Assembly: GCF_900101965.1 (NCBI RefSeq)
Contig: NZ_FNAP01000008.1
Location: 124,001 to 188,000 of the forward strand
Direction: 5' to 3'
From: Rhodospira trueperi
GTDB lineage: Bacteria; Pseudomonadota; Alphaproteobacteria; Rhodospirillales; Rhodospirillaceae
DNA length: 64,000 nt
Below are positions 37,283 through 46,782 of the stretch, piece after piece; the stretch's first letter is position 1, and each line of letters begins with the position of its first letter. The position numbers were made by a program, and so were the translations under genes. Below the pieces are notes generated by a model. It was given only the letters and a program-made list of their open reading frames with translations. It made no database searches and was not told where the DNA came from.

Positions 37283-39283
37283 ATGTTCAGCAAGATTCTG
37301 ATCGCAAATCGCGGGGAAATTGCCTGCCGGGTTGCTCGCACCTGTCGCCGCCTGGGCATTCGCACCGTCGCGGTCTATTCCGACGCCGATGCCGAGGCGA
37401 TGCATGTGGACCTGTGCGACGAGGCGTGGCGGTTGGGGCCGCCCCCGGCGCGGGAGTCCTATCTCCTGGGAGACGCCATCCTGGAGGCGGCGCGGGCCAC
37501 CGGCGCCGAGGCGATTCATCCCGGATACGGGTTCCTGTCGGAGAACGCGGGCTTCGCCCGTGCCTGTTCCGAGGCTGGGATCGTGTTCATCGGCCCCACG
37601 CCGGAGGCCATTGAGGCGATGGGTTCCAAGTCTGAATCCAAGCGTCTGATGGAAAAGGCCGGGGTGCCCCTGGTGCCCGGCTATCATGGCGCCGACCAGT
37701 CCATGGAGGCGTTGCGCGCGGCCGCCCACGACATCGGCTATCCGGTGCTGGTCAAGGCGTCGGCGGGCGGTGGCGGCAAGGGTATGCGCGTGGTCCGCGC
37801 GGCCGACGCGCTGGAGGCCGCCATTGAGGGCGCGCGCAACGAGGCGGCCGGGGCCTTCGGCGACGATACGCTTCTGATTGAGAAGTATCTGGACGCGCCG
37901 CGCCACGTCGAGATCCAGGTGTTCGGGGACACGCACGGCACCGTCGTGCACCTGTTCGAGCGCGATTGCTCGATCCAGCGCCGTCATCAGAAGGTTCTGG
38001 AGGAGGCCCCCGCGCCCGACCTGCCGGCGGAGACGCGCGCCGCCATGGGGGCCGCCGGCGTGGCGGCGGCCCAGGCCATCGGTTATGTCGGCGCCGGCAC
38101 CGTGGAGTTCCTGTATCAGGACGGGCAATTCTATTTCATTGAAATGAACACCCGGCTTCAGGTGGAGCATCCGGTCACCGAGATGATCACCGGTCAGGAC
38201 CTGGTCGAGTGGCAGCTTCGGGTGGCGTCCGGCGGGACCTTGCCGCTGGCCCAGGAAGAGCTGTCCGTCAGTGGCCACGCCATTGAAGCGCGGGTCTACG
38301 CCGAGGATCCGGCCAACGACTTCCTGCCGTCCATCGGCCGGCTGCGTCACCTGCGCCCGCCGTCCGAGGGTCCCCATGTCCGCGTCGATACCGGGGTGCG
38401 ACAGGACGACCGCGTGTCGATGCACTACGACCCCATGATCGCCAAGCTCGTCGTCTGGGATTCGGATCGCGCGGCGGCGGTCAGGCGGTTGCGTGCGGCG
38501 CTTGAGGCCTATCAGGTCGTGGGTGTGTCCACCAACCTGGAGTTCCTGGGGAGCGTGGCCGCGCATCGCGCATTCGCCGCTGGCGAGGTTGGCACCCGCT
38601 TCATCGAGATGCACGAGAGCGATCTGTTTCCGGCCGCCGCGCCGGCCGACGACGGGGTGCTGGCCCTCGCGGCGCTGGACGTTCTGCTGCGTCGCCAGAC
38701 GGAGGTGGCGGCTGCCGCGGCTCGGTCGGGCGATCCGTACTCGCCGTGGCACGGGACCGACGGCTGGCGTCTCAACGACGACAACTACCAGCGCATGGTG
38801 TTCTTGGATGCGGGAGAGGGCCGCCCGGTCACCGTTCACTATCAGCGCGATGGGTATCGGCTGGATCTGCCAGGTGGCTCGGTCATGGTGCGCGGCGAAA
38901 TCGATGCCCAAGGGGATCTGGTCTGCGATATTGACGGGTTCCGCCGCCGCGTCACCGTGGTTCGGCAGGGGCTCGACCTCGTCATCCTGGATTGCGGCCG
39001 GCACCACTGCCTGACGCTGGACGATCCCGCCGCCCGGGCGGCTGATCGCGACCAGGGTGGCGGCGGGTTGGCGGCGCCAATGCCGGGCAAGATTGCCCGC
39101 GTGCTGGTCGAGGTCGGTCAAACTGTAGAAAAGGGAACCGCTTTGGTGGTATTGGAAGCCATGAAAATGGAGCATACCATCACGGCGCCGGATGATGGCA
39201 CGGTGGTGACGCTTCACTTTGAGGCCGGCGATCAGGTCGATGACGGGGCCGCTCTGCTGGAGTTCGAACCGGGGGGAGGGTGA
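37283..39283 (+). CDS. liuD: Methylcrotonyl-CoA carboxylase, biotin-carrying (alpha) subunit
   Basis: LiuD (666 aa) has a biotin carboxylase domain (~1-445) and a C-terminal biotinyl domain (~590-666). The carboxylase domain includes I-A-N-R-G-E-I-A-C-R-V at the start, the ATP-grasp Gly-rich loop K-A-S-A-G-G-G-G-K-G-M-R near 165, H-V-E-I-Q-V-F-G-D, E-R-D-C-S-I-Q-R-R-H-Q-K and E-M-N-T-R-L-Q-V-E-H. The biotin lysine is in E-A-M-K-M-E-H near residue 630. The intervening BT-like region (~460-580) is the one that docks LiuB. It carboxylates biotin with ATP and bicarbonate. It ends the liu run, 6 bp before the next gene. Confidence 0.95.
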   Translation: MFSKILIANRGEIACRVARTCRRLGIRTVAVYSDADAEAMHVDLCDEAWRLGPPPARESYLLGDAILEAARATGAEAIHPGYGFLSENAGFARACSEAGIVFIGPTPEAIEAMGSKSESKRLMEKAGVPLVPGYHGADQSMEALRAAAHDIGYPVLVKASAGGGGKGMRVVRAADALEAAIEGARNEAAGAFGDDTLLIEKYLDAPRHVEIQVFGDTHGTVVHLFERDCSIQRRHQKVLEEAPAPDLPAETRAAMGAAGVAAAQAIGYVGAGTVEFLYQDGQFYFIEMNTRLQVEHPVTEMITGQDLVEWQLRVASGGTLPLAQEELSVSGHAIEARVYAEDPANDFLPSIGRLRHLRPPSEGPHVRVDTGVRQDDRVSMHYDPMIAKLVVWDSDRAAAVRRLRAALEAYQVVGVSTNLEFLGSVAAHRAFAAGEVGTRFIEMHESDLFPAAAPADDGVLALAALDVLLRRQTEVAAAAARSGDPYSPWHGTDGWRLNDDNYQRMVFLDAGEGRPVTVHYQRDGYRLDLPGGSVMVRGEIDAQGDLVCDIDGFRRRVTVVRQGLDLVILDCGRHHCLTLDDPAARAADRDQGGGGLAAPMPGKIARVLVEVGQTVEKGTALVVLEAMKMEHTITAPDDGTVVTLHFEAGDQVDDGAALLEFEPGGG

Positions 39284-39289
39284 TGTGTG

Positions 39290-39721
39290 ATGTCCCAGGG
39301 ACAGGGGGAAGGGGCACTGAACGACGTGCTGGTGGAGTTTGCCTGTTGTGTCCGGGACGCCCAGGAGCTTGGACGCCGTCTCGGGTATCTTGCGGCGGGC
39401 GTCGAAGAAATCATTGAGGACGTCCGCGACTTCCATGCCGCCGTGGATTCGCTCATCGCCGGGCCACCGGGTCTGGGATCATCCCGTCGGCTGCGTGCGG
39501 CGATGACCGACGATGACCGGCAGCTTCTTCGGGAGGCCCGGGCCGCGCGTGATGCCCTGATGTACGATTTTTTCATCGACCATCCCATTGAGGCGGGCGG
39601 CGTCATTGATCCGGCCGCCCTGACACGAGCGACGGCCGTGCTGGACTCCATTGCGGACACGTTGCGACGCGCACACGATCTGGCGGCCCGTCTTGAAACC
39701 GCGCCCGCAAGCAACGCTTGA
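39290..39721 (+). CDS. Small acidic helical protein of unknown function
   Basis: I recognise no family. The 143-aa protein is mostly helical, with I-E-D-V-R-D-F-H-A-A-V-D-S-L-I-A near residue 42 and R-Q-L-L-R-E-A-R-A-A-R-D-A-L-M near 80. A C-terminal helix contains L-T-R-A-T-A-V-L-D-S-I-A-D-T-L-R-R-A. It starts 6 bp after liuD. Translation could begin at the GTG 39287 or the ATG 39290; I prefer the ATG, which has GGGGGAGGG upstream. The next gene downstream is a response regulator 208 bp away. A helical, four-helix-like layout is compatible with a signalling adaptor, but nothing shows it. Confidence 0.6.
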   Translation: MSQGQGEGALNDVLVEFACCVRDAQELGRRLGYLAAGVEEIIEDVRDFHAAVDSLIAGPPGLGSSRRLRAAMTDDDRQLLREARAARDALMYDFFIDHPIEAGGVIDPAALTRATAVLDSIADTLRRAHDLAARLETAPASNA

Positions 39722-39929
39722 TGATCGGTGGAGACGGGACGGACTGACGTGATTATTCCGAGTGTCGCGGGCTGATACTCGATACGCGGGCTACTGCTTT
39801 CATGGAATACCCGGGCGGCTTGAGGATGCCTCCGTGACAGGATCATTTTCCCTTGACTCCTGAGGGGTGCCCGACAGTGTTGGCTCAAGGGTGGTCGTCG
39901 ATCCGGGTCGTTGTGCCGAAGGATGCGGG

Positions 39930-40502
39930 ATGCAACTGTATAGTCTGGAACGGCTGAATTTTCTGATCGTGGACGACAACAAGCACATGCGTGCGCTTGT
40001 CAAGACGATCCTGCATGCCCTGGGGTCCAAGCAGGTGCAGGAAGCAGCCGACGGTGCGGACGCGTTTAAGGAATTGCGCCACTTTCCCGCCGACATCATC
40101 ATCTGCGACTGGAACATGTCGCCGCTGGACGGCCTGGACTTCGTCCGTCTGGTCCGCACCGGCAAGGACAGCCCGAATCCCTTCGTGCCCATCATCATGC
40201 TAACGGGTCATACGGAAATGCATCGGGTGGTGGAAGCGCGCGACGCCGGCGTGCACGAGTTCCTGGCCAAGCCGATTTCGGCAAAGTCGTTGTATTCGCG
40301 CGTCAAGGCCATCATTGATCGCCCGCGCCCGTTCGTGCGTACCAAGACCTACTTCGGGCCGGATCGCCGTCGTCGGAAGATCGAATGGAAAGGCGTGGAG
40401 CGGCGCAAGGCGAACCAGGAGGCCAAGGCCAAGGCGGCCGAGGGGTCGGAAGATGCCTCGCTGTCTCAGTCGGAGGTCGAGGCCCTGTTGCGCGGGATGT
40501 AG
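39930..40502 (+). CDS. CheY-like response regulator with FliM-like C-terminal peptide
   Basis: The receiver domain (~1-120 of 190 aa) is complete: acidic pair in F-L-I-V-D-D-N, phospho-Asp60 in I-I-C-D-W-N-M-S-P, T in M-L-T-G-H-T, and the lysine in E-F-L-A-K-P-I-S. The rest is basic (T-Y-F-G-P-D-R-R-R-R-K) and ends in L-S-Q-S-E-V-E-A-L-L-R-G-M. That peptide closely resembles the L-S-Q-x-E-I-D-A-L-L N terminus of FliM that binds CheY-P. The ATG at 39930 puts the first beta strand in register; the frame upstream is not CheY-like. An Hpt gene follows after 58 bp. Confidence 0.88.
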   Translation: MQLYSLERLNFLIVDDNKHMRALVKTILHALGSKQVQEAADGADAFKELRHFPADIIICDWNMSPLDGLDFVRLVRTGKDSPNPFVPIIMLTGHTEMHRVVEARDAGVHEFLAKPISAKSLYSRVKAIIDRPRPFVRTKTYFGPDRRRRKIEWKGVERRKANQEAKAKAAEGSEDASLSQSEVEALLRGM

Positions 40503-40560
40503 GGCGCGGGCCGACCGAACCGTGCGACCCGGGATCGGGCGGCCACAGCGGGAGAGGGTT

Positions 40561-41079
40561 ATGGGTGATAGCAGCGACGACCAGGACGCAACGTTCATCA
40601 AGCCGCCGGATACGCTGACCACCAAGGTCCGCATGGGATCCGGTGGCGTGGACATGGCGACCCTGGAAAAGGCCGAGGCCATGATCGCCAACCTCCAGGG
40701 GGATTACCTGGAGTGGGCGGCCGAGGATCTCGCGAACCTGGATCAGGCGCTCGCGCACTACATGTCCAATCCAGAGGATGTCGCCGCCGCGAACGCGGAG
40801 GTCTTCCGAGTCGCCCACGACATGAAGGGGCAGGGCGGCAGCTTCGGATACGGCTTGGTGACAGAGGTCGGGGACCGGCTGTGCCGCCTCCTCGATAGCA
40901 TCAAGGGACCTCCGACGGAGGCCCAGGCAAAGGCGCTGACCCTGCATTTGGAAGCCATGCGGATCATCTTCGCCCAGCGCATGGAGGGGGACGGCGGCTC
41001 CGCCGGCCAGGCCCTTGTCGCTGGTCTGGAGCAGGTCGTCCGCAAGCTGTCGTCCCGAGACCCCGAGACAAGGGCCTGA
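40561..41079 (+). CDS. Hpt-domain histidine phosphotransfer protein
   Basis: A 172-aa protein with an Hpt four-helix domain at residues ~45-145. The phosphorylatable histidine is His86 in V-F-R-V-A-H-D-M-K-G-Q-G-G-S-F-G-Y. It is followed by the usual D-R-L-C-R-L-L-D-S helix. It would relay phosphate from a hybrid kinase to a response regulator, most simply the CheY-like protein encoded just upstream. No histidine kinase is in the window. The ATG at 40561 has GGGAGAGGG upstream; longer upstream frames are antisense-like Arg-rich sequence. Confidence 0.88.
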   Translation: MGDSSDDQDATFIKPPDTLTTKVRMGSGGVDMATLEKAEAMIANLQGDYLEWAAEDLANLDQALAHYMSNPEDVAAANAEVFRVAHDMKGQGGSFGYGLVTEVGDRLCRLLDSIKGPPTEAQAKALTLHLEAMRIIFAQRMEGDGGSAGQALVAGLEQVVRKLSSRDPETRA

Positions 41080-41457
41080 TCCGCCGTGCGTCTATTCCGC
41101 GACGCGGCAGGATAGCTCCATTCTCGATCCTCCCCCGTGCGAGGGCGGGAACCACGGCGACTCGACGGCTTGGGGGATCGCGCTCGGCCGCCCCGGCCGG
41201 ATGCGGTGGCGATGCCTTGCGGCCGTTCCGCATGGGCCCCATATCGAAGCTGTCGGCGGTTTTGTAGCTAAAATGATGCGTGTCAGCGATCCGCCCTTTG
41301 TCGGGCTTGCCGCGTGACCTTACAATGAACGGCGTCGCGGCGGTGCTGCGCCGTGCGTTGGATTTGGGGCGGAGCCAACGGACGCTGGGGTTGGTGACCG
41401 TTGCCGTGGCGCGCGCCGGATCAATGGCCCAGGGTTTATTCGAAGCGGACTCAGTAC
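41080..41457. other. 378-bp spacer upstream of clpS
   Basis: No gene is supported here. The run 41250-41300 is AT-richer and may contain the clpS-clpA promoter (TTTTGTAGCTAAAATGATG at 41260-41278). No convincing operator dyad was seen. Confidence 0.4.
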
Positions 41458-41808
41458 ATGACTGTTCCAATGCAGGGATCGGACACCGGTGGCGGGGGGG
41501 ACGGCAACGGCGGCCCCAATACGGGTGTGGTCATCAAGACCCGTCCCAAGACCAAAAAGCCGGCCATGTACAAGGTTTTGATGTTGAACGACGACTACAC
41601 GCCTATGGAGTTCGTCGTTGAGGTGTTGGAGCGGTTTTTCGGCAAGGACCGGGAAGAGGCGACCCGGATCATGCTGCACGTTCACCAGCGGGGTGTCGGT
41701 GTCTGTGGCGTCTATACGTACGAGGTGGCCGAGACCAAGGTGACCCAAGTCATGGATTTGGCGCGTAGAAACCAGCACCCCTTGCAGTGTACCCTGGAGA
41801 AGGAATAG
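41458..41808 (+). CDS. clpS: ATP-dependent Clp protease adaptor ClpS
   Basis: ClpS (116 aa) delivers N-degron substrates to ClpAP. The N terminus is Gly/Asp-rich and disordered (~1-30), followed by the conserved core: [17 protein letters not shown] near residue 40 (the N-degron pocket), the [11 protein letters not shown] helix and Y-T-Y-E-V-A-E-T-K near the C terminus. The substrate-binding Asn-Asp and Met residues are intact. It precedes clpA by 6 bp, the standard arrangement. Confidence 0.96.
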   Translation: MTVPMQGSDTGGGGDGNGGPNTGVVIKTRPKTKKPAMYKVLMLNDDYTPMEFVVEVLERFFGKDREEATRIMLHVHQRGVGVCGVYTYEVAETKVTQVMDLARRNQHPLQCTLEKE

Positions 41809-41814
41809 CCGCCC

Positions 41815-44163
41815 ATGCTCTCCCGCAACCTGGAAATGAGCCTTCATCGGGCGCTGGCGCTGGCCGCCGAACGCAATCATGAATATGCCACGCTGGAACA
41901 CCTGCTGCTGGCCCTGGTGGATGACAAGGATGCGACCGCCGTTCTCAAGGCCTGTTCCGTGGATACAGAACGGTTGCGGGAGCAACTGGTCGGATTCGTC
42001 GACACCGAGTTGACCGGGCTTGTCGTCGACCGCATGGACGGGGACCCCAAGCCGACCGCCGGGTTCCAGCGCGTGGTGCAGCGCGCGGCCATTCACGTGC
42101 AGAGTTCCGGGCGCGAACAGGTGACCGGCGCGAACATCCTTGTGGCCATCTTCGCGGAACGGGAATCGCACGCCGTCTATTTCCTCCAGATGCAGGACAT
42201 GACCCGCCTGGACGCGGTCAACTACATCTCCCACGGCATTGCCAAGGCGCCGGACAAGGCGGACACGAGGCCGCCGCAGGGCACCCAGGAGGGGACGCGC
42301 GAGGAAGAGGTGGTCAAGAAGGGCCAGGAGGCCCTGGACGCCTATTGCGTCAACCTGAACCGGAAGGCGGCGGACGGGCGGATCGATCCGCTGATCGGGC
42401 GCGACCTGGAGGTCGAGCGCACGATCCAGATCCTGTGCCGGCGCACCAAGAACAATCCGTTGCTGGTGGGGGAACCCGGGGTGGGCAAGACGGCCATCGC
42501 CGAGGGTCTCGCCAAGCGGATCGTCGAGGACGAGGTGCCCACCGTTCTGCGCGAGGCCACCATCTTCGCCCTGGACATGGGCTCGCTGCTGGCCGGAACG
42601 CGCTATCGCGGGGATTTCGAGGAGCGCCTGAAGGCCGTCATCAAGGAGTTGGAGGAGTTCGAGGGCGCGATTCTGTTCATCGACGAGATCCACACCATCA
42701 TCGGGGCCGGTGCCACCTCTGGTGGGTCCATGGATGCGTCCAACCTGCTCAAGCCGGCTCTGGCCTCCGGGACCCTGCGCTGCATCGGATCGACCACCTA
42801 CAAGGAATTCCGCAATCACTTCGAGAAGGACCGTGCCCTGGTGCGCCGGTTCCAGAAGATCGACGTCAACGAACCCAGCCTCGACGACGCCATCAAGATC
42901 GTCATCGGGCTCAAGCCGTACTACGAGGAACACCACCGCGTCCGCTATACCAACGACGCGGTGCGCGCCGCAGTGACCCTGTCGTCGAAGTACATCAACG
43001 ACCGCAAGCTGCCGGACAAGGCCATCGACGTCATCGACGAGGTCGGCGCCTCGCGCATGCTGGTGCCGGAAAGCCGGCGCCGCAAGACGGTGACCGCCAA
43101 GGACATTGAGGAAATCGTGGCCAAGATCGCCCGCATTCCGCCCAAGGCGGTGTCGCGCGACGACCAGACGGCGCTGGCCAATCTGGAACGTGATTTGAAG
43201 ACCATGGTGTTCGGTCAGGACAAGGCGATTGATGCCCTGTCCAGCGCCATCAAGCTGGCCCGGGCCGGTCTGCGCGAACCAGAAAAGCCCATCGGCTGCT
43301 ACTTGTTCTCGGGGCCGACTGGCGTCGGCAAGACCGAGGTTGCGCGCCAGTTGTCGCGCACGCTGGGCGTCGAGCTGACCCGCTTCGACATGAGCGAGTA
43401 CATGGAGCGCCACTCGGTCTCCCGCCTCATCGGCGCGCCGCCGGGCTACGTCGGCTTCGACCAGGGCGGCTTGCTGACCGACGCGGTGGATCAGCATCCG
43501 TACTGTGTGTTGCTCCTCGACGAGATCGAAAAGGCCCATCCCGACCTGTTCAACATCCTGCTGCAGGTCATGGATCACGGCAAGCTGACGGATCATGCCG
43601 GCAAGACGGTGGACTTCCGCAATACCATTCTCATCATGACCACCAACGCTGGCGCGCAGCAGTTGGCCAAGGCGGCCATCGGGTTCAACCGCGCGGACCG
43701 GCAGGGCGAGGATCAGGAAGAAATCGAGCGGATGTTCTCGCCCGAGTTCCGCAATCGGCTGGACGCTGTCATTCCCTTCGCCAGCCTCTCCGGAGAGGTG
43801 GTCGGCAAGGTGGTGGACAAGTTCATCATGGAACTGGAAGCCCAACTGGCCGACCGGGATGTCGTCATCGAACTGTCGGACGAGGCGCGCGCATGGCTGG
43901 CCCGCAAGGGCTATGACAAGCTGATGGGCGCGCGTCCGCTGGGACGGTTGATCCAGGAGAGCATCAAGAAGCCGCTGGCGGAAGAGTTGTTGTTCGGCCG
44001 TCTGACCAAGGGCGGCCAAGTGAGGGTCAACATCGCCGACAACGCGCCTGTTTTCGAGATCGAAACCTCTCGGGACAGCAAAGGCGGCTCCTCCGGACCC
44101 TCCGATGGCGGCGGGGACCCGCGCGACGGAGGCCGTGGCAAGACGCCGGAAATGGTGGAGTAG
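41815..44163 (+). CDS. clpA: ATP-dependent Clp protease ATP-binding subunit ClpA
   Basis: ClpA (782 aa) unfolds substrates and feeds them to ClpP. It has an N-terminal Clp-N repeat domain (~1-145; L-E-H-L-L-L-A-L near 27), the first AAA+ module (Walker A G-E-P-G-V-G-K-T near 218, Walker B I-L-F-I-D-E-I-H near 285) and the second AAA+ module (Walker [10 protein letters not shown] near 500, Walker B L-L-L-D-E-I-E-K near 565). The second module also carries the [10 protein letters not shown] pore region and the I-G-F-class ClpP-binding loop (A-I-G-F-N-R). The long middle domain of ClpB is absent, which separates it from the disaggregase. The extreme C terminus has a Gly/Ser-rich tail. Confidence 0.97.
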   Translation: MLSRNLEMSLHRALALAAERNHEYATLEHLLLALVDDKDATAVLKACSVDTERLREQLVGFVDTELTGLVVDRMDGDPKPTAGFQRVVQRAAIHVQSSGREQVTGANILVAIFAERESHAVYFLQMQDMTRLDAVNYISHGIAKAPDKADTRPPQGTQEGTREEEVVKKGQEALDAYCVNLNRKAADGRIDPLIGRDLEVERTIQILCRRTKNNPLLVGEPGVGKTAIAEGLAKRIVEDEVPTVLREATIFALDMGSLLAGTRYRGDFEERLKAVIKELEEFEGAILFIDEIHTIIGAGATSGGSMDASNLLKPALASGTLRCIGSTTYKEFRNHFEKDRALVRRFQKIDVNEPSLDDAIKIVIGLKPYYEEHHRVRYTNDAVRAAVTLSSKYINDRKLPDKAIDVIDEVGASRMLVPESRRRKTVTAKDIEEIVAKIARIPPKAVSRDDQTALANLERDLKTMVFGQDKAIDALSSAIKLARAGLREPEKPIGCYLFSGPTGVGKTEVARQLSRTLGVELTRFDMSEYMERHSVSRLIGAPPGYVGFDQGGLLTDAVDQHPYCVLLLDEIEKAHPDLFNILLQVMDHGKLTDHAGKTVDFRNTILIMTTNAGAQQLAKAAIGFNRADRQGEDQEEIERMFSPEFRNRLDAVIPFASLSGEVVGKVVDKFIMELEAQLADRDVVIELSDEARAWLARKGYDKLMGARPLGRLIQESIKKPLAEELLFGRLTKGGQVRVNIADNAPVFEIETSRDSKGGSSGPSDGGGDPRDGGRGKTPEMVE

Positions 44164-44204
44164 TCCGGCACGGCGGGCGCGGAGTCTGCCCGGAAGTAAC
44201 AAGG

Positions 44205-44250
44205 AAAGGCGTTGGCAGGATTCTCCGCGTGGGAACCGCCAGCGCCTTTT
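44205..44250 (+). terminator. Rho-independent terminator of clpS-clpA
   Basis: AAGGCGTTGGC and GCCAGCGCCTT form an 11-bp stem with one G:U pair and a 21-base loop, followed by TT (TTTT including the last two stem bases). It lies 42 bp after the clpA stop. Confidence 0.7.
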
Positions 44251-44465
44251 CATGTGAGACGCGGCGGATCGAATCCATTTGTGCCGTGTGGATGAATTGT
44301 GCTCAAATCTCAACGGTCATGGCCCGTGGCCGTGGACCTGGGCGGATCGCCGGCTGGTTGGCGCGTGGCGGCCGTGCGGGTTCGCCTGCGAAGGCCGGCC
44401 GGGCGGTCGTGGGGTGGGGACGGCTCCGGCGGGGCGGACGGGCGATTCCCATCAAGGGCTGAACC

Positions 44466-45182
44466 ATGACGTTCCGCAGGACATGCGCCAATCACACCAT
44501 ACAGTCGCTGACTCCTGGCGTGCCGCGGCGCCGCATCGCGCGCGGGTCGGCCAGCGGCAGCCCGGTACAGGGCATGAACCTCGGCGGTGCCGCGCAGGCC
44601 GTGGCGCGCCGCCGTGCGCTGGCCGGCATGAACCGGAGGATTGGCGCGCACGACAGCAACATCTTCTCCCAGTCCCGGGACGGCGGTTTTTCCGGCTTGG
44701 CGGCCCAGGGACTTGCGCCGGACAGCGCTGATTCGGTGCGCGGGCTTGGCCTCAGCGACATGGCCTGCATAACGCGCGCCGGCTTCAAGGTTGTCTTTCT
44801 TCAGATTGAGGCCGAACACAACAAAGTCGTCACGATGGTGCATGCCCTCATCGAGGTGTATTTCCGCCCTCCCAGTTATGTGATTGGCACGGTTCCGTTT
44901 CTGATCGGCAGCGTCAATATCGTGGCGAAACTGGCCGGGCCGCGATCCCTGTCTTCGGCGTGCCAGTGGACGACCAACATCACGGTGTCCTGTCCGTATC
45001 ATCAGGGAAATGCCGATCAGCTTCCGACCGAGGTGAAGGAGATCGGTGTTGGGGCGTTCATCACGGGCGTCATCCAGACGCTGTTCGGGACCAGCCACGG
45101 GTTGACCCTGTTGGGGCTGGAGGGCTTTCGGCTTCCTGAATGCGGCGGAGAGTCAAGCAACGTCATTGTCATGGCGCGGTGA
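44466..45182 (+). CDS. Unknown protein, low-confidence gene
   Basis: I recognise no family. The 238-aa frame has third-position GC use like neighbouring genes, which is the main reason to call it. The first ~60 residues are Arg/Gly-rich. Residues ~95-225 look folded, with K-V-V-F-L-Q-I-E-A-E-H-N-K-V-V near 105, a hydrophobic V-P-F-L-I-G-S-V-N-I-V segment and F-I-T-G-V-I-Q-T-L-F-G near 195. There is no clear Shine-Dalgarno at the ATG, and later starts (for example M37 or M53) are possible. The window 45183-45685 beyond it has a REP element and no other gene. Confidence 0.45.
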   Translation: MTFRRTCANHTIQSLTPGVPRRRIARGSASGSPVQGMNLGGAAQAVARRRALAGMNRRIGAHDSNIFSQSRDGGFSGLAAQGLAPDSADSVRGLGLSDMACITRAGFKVVFLQIEAEHNKVVTMVHALIEVYFRPPSYVIGTVPFLIGSVNIVAKLAGPRSLSSACQWTTNITVSCPYHQGNADQLPTEVKEIGVGAFITGVIQTLFGTSHGLTLLGLEGFRLPECGGESSNVIVMAR

Positions 45183-45381
45183 CTCGCCAGGAGGGCGTGG
45201 CGGACCGGGCGGGTCGTTACTTTGTAAGGTTGATCAGCAGTTCTCATTTTGGCCGTACGGCCTCCGAAGGGAACGGCTGTGAGTCCCAGGCGCGAACCGA
45301 ACGCCCTCCCCTGGATAGGCTATCATATTCACTCTTCTTCCCGCCGAAGCGGCGGCTCTTCGCTCGCGCGACAATGTGACT

Positions 45382-45485
45382 CGTCATTGCGAAGCCTCGT
45401 CGCAAGACGAGGGTGAAGCATTCCAGAGCGTAAAACACAAAGACTCGCCCTGGATTGCTTCGTCGCTCCGCTCTTCGCAATGACG
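45382..45485. repeat. REP/MITE-like palindromic repeat, copy 3
   Basis: Ends CGTCATTGCGAAG and CTTCGCAATGACG with inner arms GAAGCATTCCAG / CTGGATTGCTTC; about 104 bp. It is between the unknown gene at 44466 and the CheZ-like gene. It is closest to copy 1 in the second half. Confidence 0.9.
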
Positions 45486-45685
45486 ATGGGTAGACGAGAA
45501 GTGTGAATCGGATAGCCGAAGGGGGGAGGAGAACAGGCCGGCACCGGCCGCAACCGGCGTTCTCCCTCCATCCTGAGAATTGCTGAAGGTTGATCGGCGG
45601 TTTTGCAACGCGGCCCGGAACGTCGTACGATGTGCGATGGAGACGATCCTTTTTTCGTATCCGGATTGCGATGAGGGGAACGGGC

Positions 45686-46507
45686 ATGGGCGACGGCCAG
45701 GCAGCGGCCGGTAAGGTGGCGCGCAAGCGGTCTTTCTCGATCGAGAAGCACCTCAAACGGGGCGAAGACGGGGAATTGGCCTTCGATCTTGGGGCGGCGG
45801 CCGAAACCGGCGGGATCCGGCTGTTGGTGCAGGAAATCCGCGCGTTGCGCGCGGATATGGCGGAGGTGAAACACAGCCTGTCCGAAGGCGCGGCCAAGGC
45901 TGGGCCGTCCGCCCAACCGGAATTGGACCCGGGCCGGCATCCCGGGGCGTCGGAGGGGATCGAAGGGGACGAGGCCCAGATCCTGCGAATCGAGGTGGCG
46001 CGGATGGTGCGCAGCCTTGCCACGGCCAAGCGGGAGATCGCGGAAATCAAGCATCCGCTTCGGGAGCCGGATGACGACCGCATGACCAAGGCGGCGAGCG
46101 AACTGGACGAGATCGTCTCCGCCACCGAGGACGCCACCAACTCGATTCTGGATTCAAGCGAGGCGATCACCGCCCACTGTGCAGCCATCTTGTCCGAAAT
46201 CGGCGACATGGACACCATTGCCCCGCGTCTGCACGACGTCAACGATCATGTCGCCCGCATCATGGAGGCCTGCAACTTCCAGGACATCACAGGGCAGCGC
46301 ATTTCGAAGGTTGTCAGGACCCTGGAGTTCATAGAGGACCGCATCAAGACCATTGTGGAGGACTGGGGGCGTGACGCCTTCCTCGACCTGCCGTTGCCGG
46401 ACGATGACGCGCCGTTGGACGAAGGCGACGAAAGTCATCTGCTGAATGGTCCGCAGTTGCAGAACAAGGGGTTGAGTCAGGGCGATATCGATTCCCTCTT
46501 CGACTGA
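45686..46507 (+). CDS. CheZ-like protein phosphatase
   Basis: The 273-aa protein has the CheZ long helical hairpin (~130-235). The active-site motif N-F-Q-D-I-T-G-Q-R-I-S-K-V lies near residue 200, where the Asp/Gln pair acts on phospho-CheY. It ends in L-S-Q-G-D-I-D-S-L-F-D, a CheY-binding tail of the type found in CheZ/FliM. The N-terminal ~120 residues differ from enterobacterial CheZ and include I-E-K-H-L-K-R-G-E-D and a coiled coil. The ATG at 45686 has GAGGGG upstream. Another in-frame ATG 15 bp earlier (45671) has none. It may switch off the CheY-like protein at 39930; the chemotaxis genes themselves are not in the window. Confidence 0.85.
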   Translation: MGDGQAAAGKVARKRSFSIEKHLKRGEDGELAFDLGAAAETGGIRLLVQEIRALRADMAEVKHSLSEGAAKAGPSAQPELDPGRHPGASEGIEGDEAQILRIEVARMVRSLATAKREIAEIKHPLREPDDDRMTKAASELDEIVSATEDATNSILDSSEAITAHCAAILSEIGDMDTIAPRLHDVNDHVARIMEACNFQDITGQRISKVVRTLEFIEDRIKTIVEDWGRDAFLDLPLPDDDAPLDEGDESHLLNGPQLQNKGLSQGDIDSLFD

Positions 46508-46782
46508 AGGGATCCCGGCGCCGCCGTGCGACGCCGATCCACAGATGGCCGCTCTTTGGGCGGCCGGGGCCGTGGAGCCGCGCGCCCCGAAGGGCCGCCG
46601 CGGCGATCCAATCAAAGATTCAACAACATCAGTTCGGCGGCTTGACCCCAAGCCATCAGCGTCAATCCTCGCGTCGGCCGGTATTTTGCCTCAGTTTAGG
46701 CTTGATCGTCCCTACATCTAGTGATTCTCTTTCCAGGGGGCGGTGATGGGGCGGTCCCTGAGAGCGAAGGAGGAGGCGTCGG

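Noticed and set aside
41320-44313. A ~1000-codon open frame antisense to clpA (and similar long frames antisense to liuB, nifD and nifK).
   Set aside because: These arise from GC-rich codon bias. Their translations are Arg/Gly/His-rich with no family features, and the sense strand holds recognisable genes.
45244-46242. Minus-strand frame overlapping the CheZ-like gene and REP copy 3.
   Set aside because: It translates the palindromic repeat and runs antisense to a gene with a clear CheZ motif; its Ser/Arg-rich composition is typical of antisense frames.
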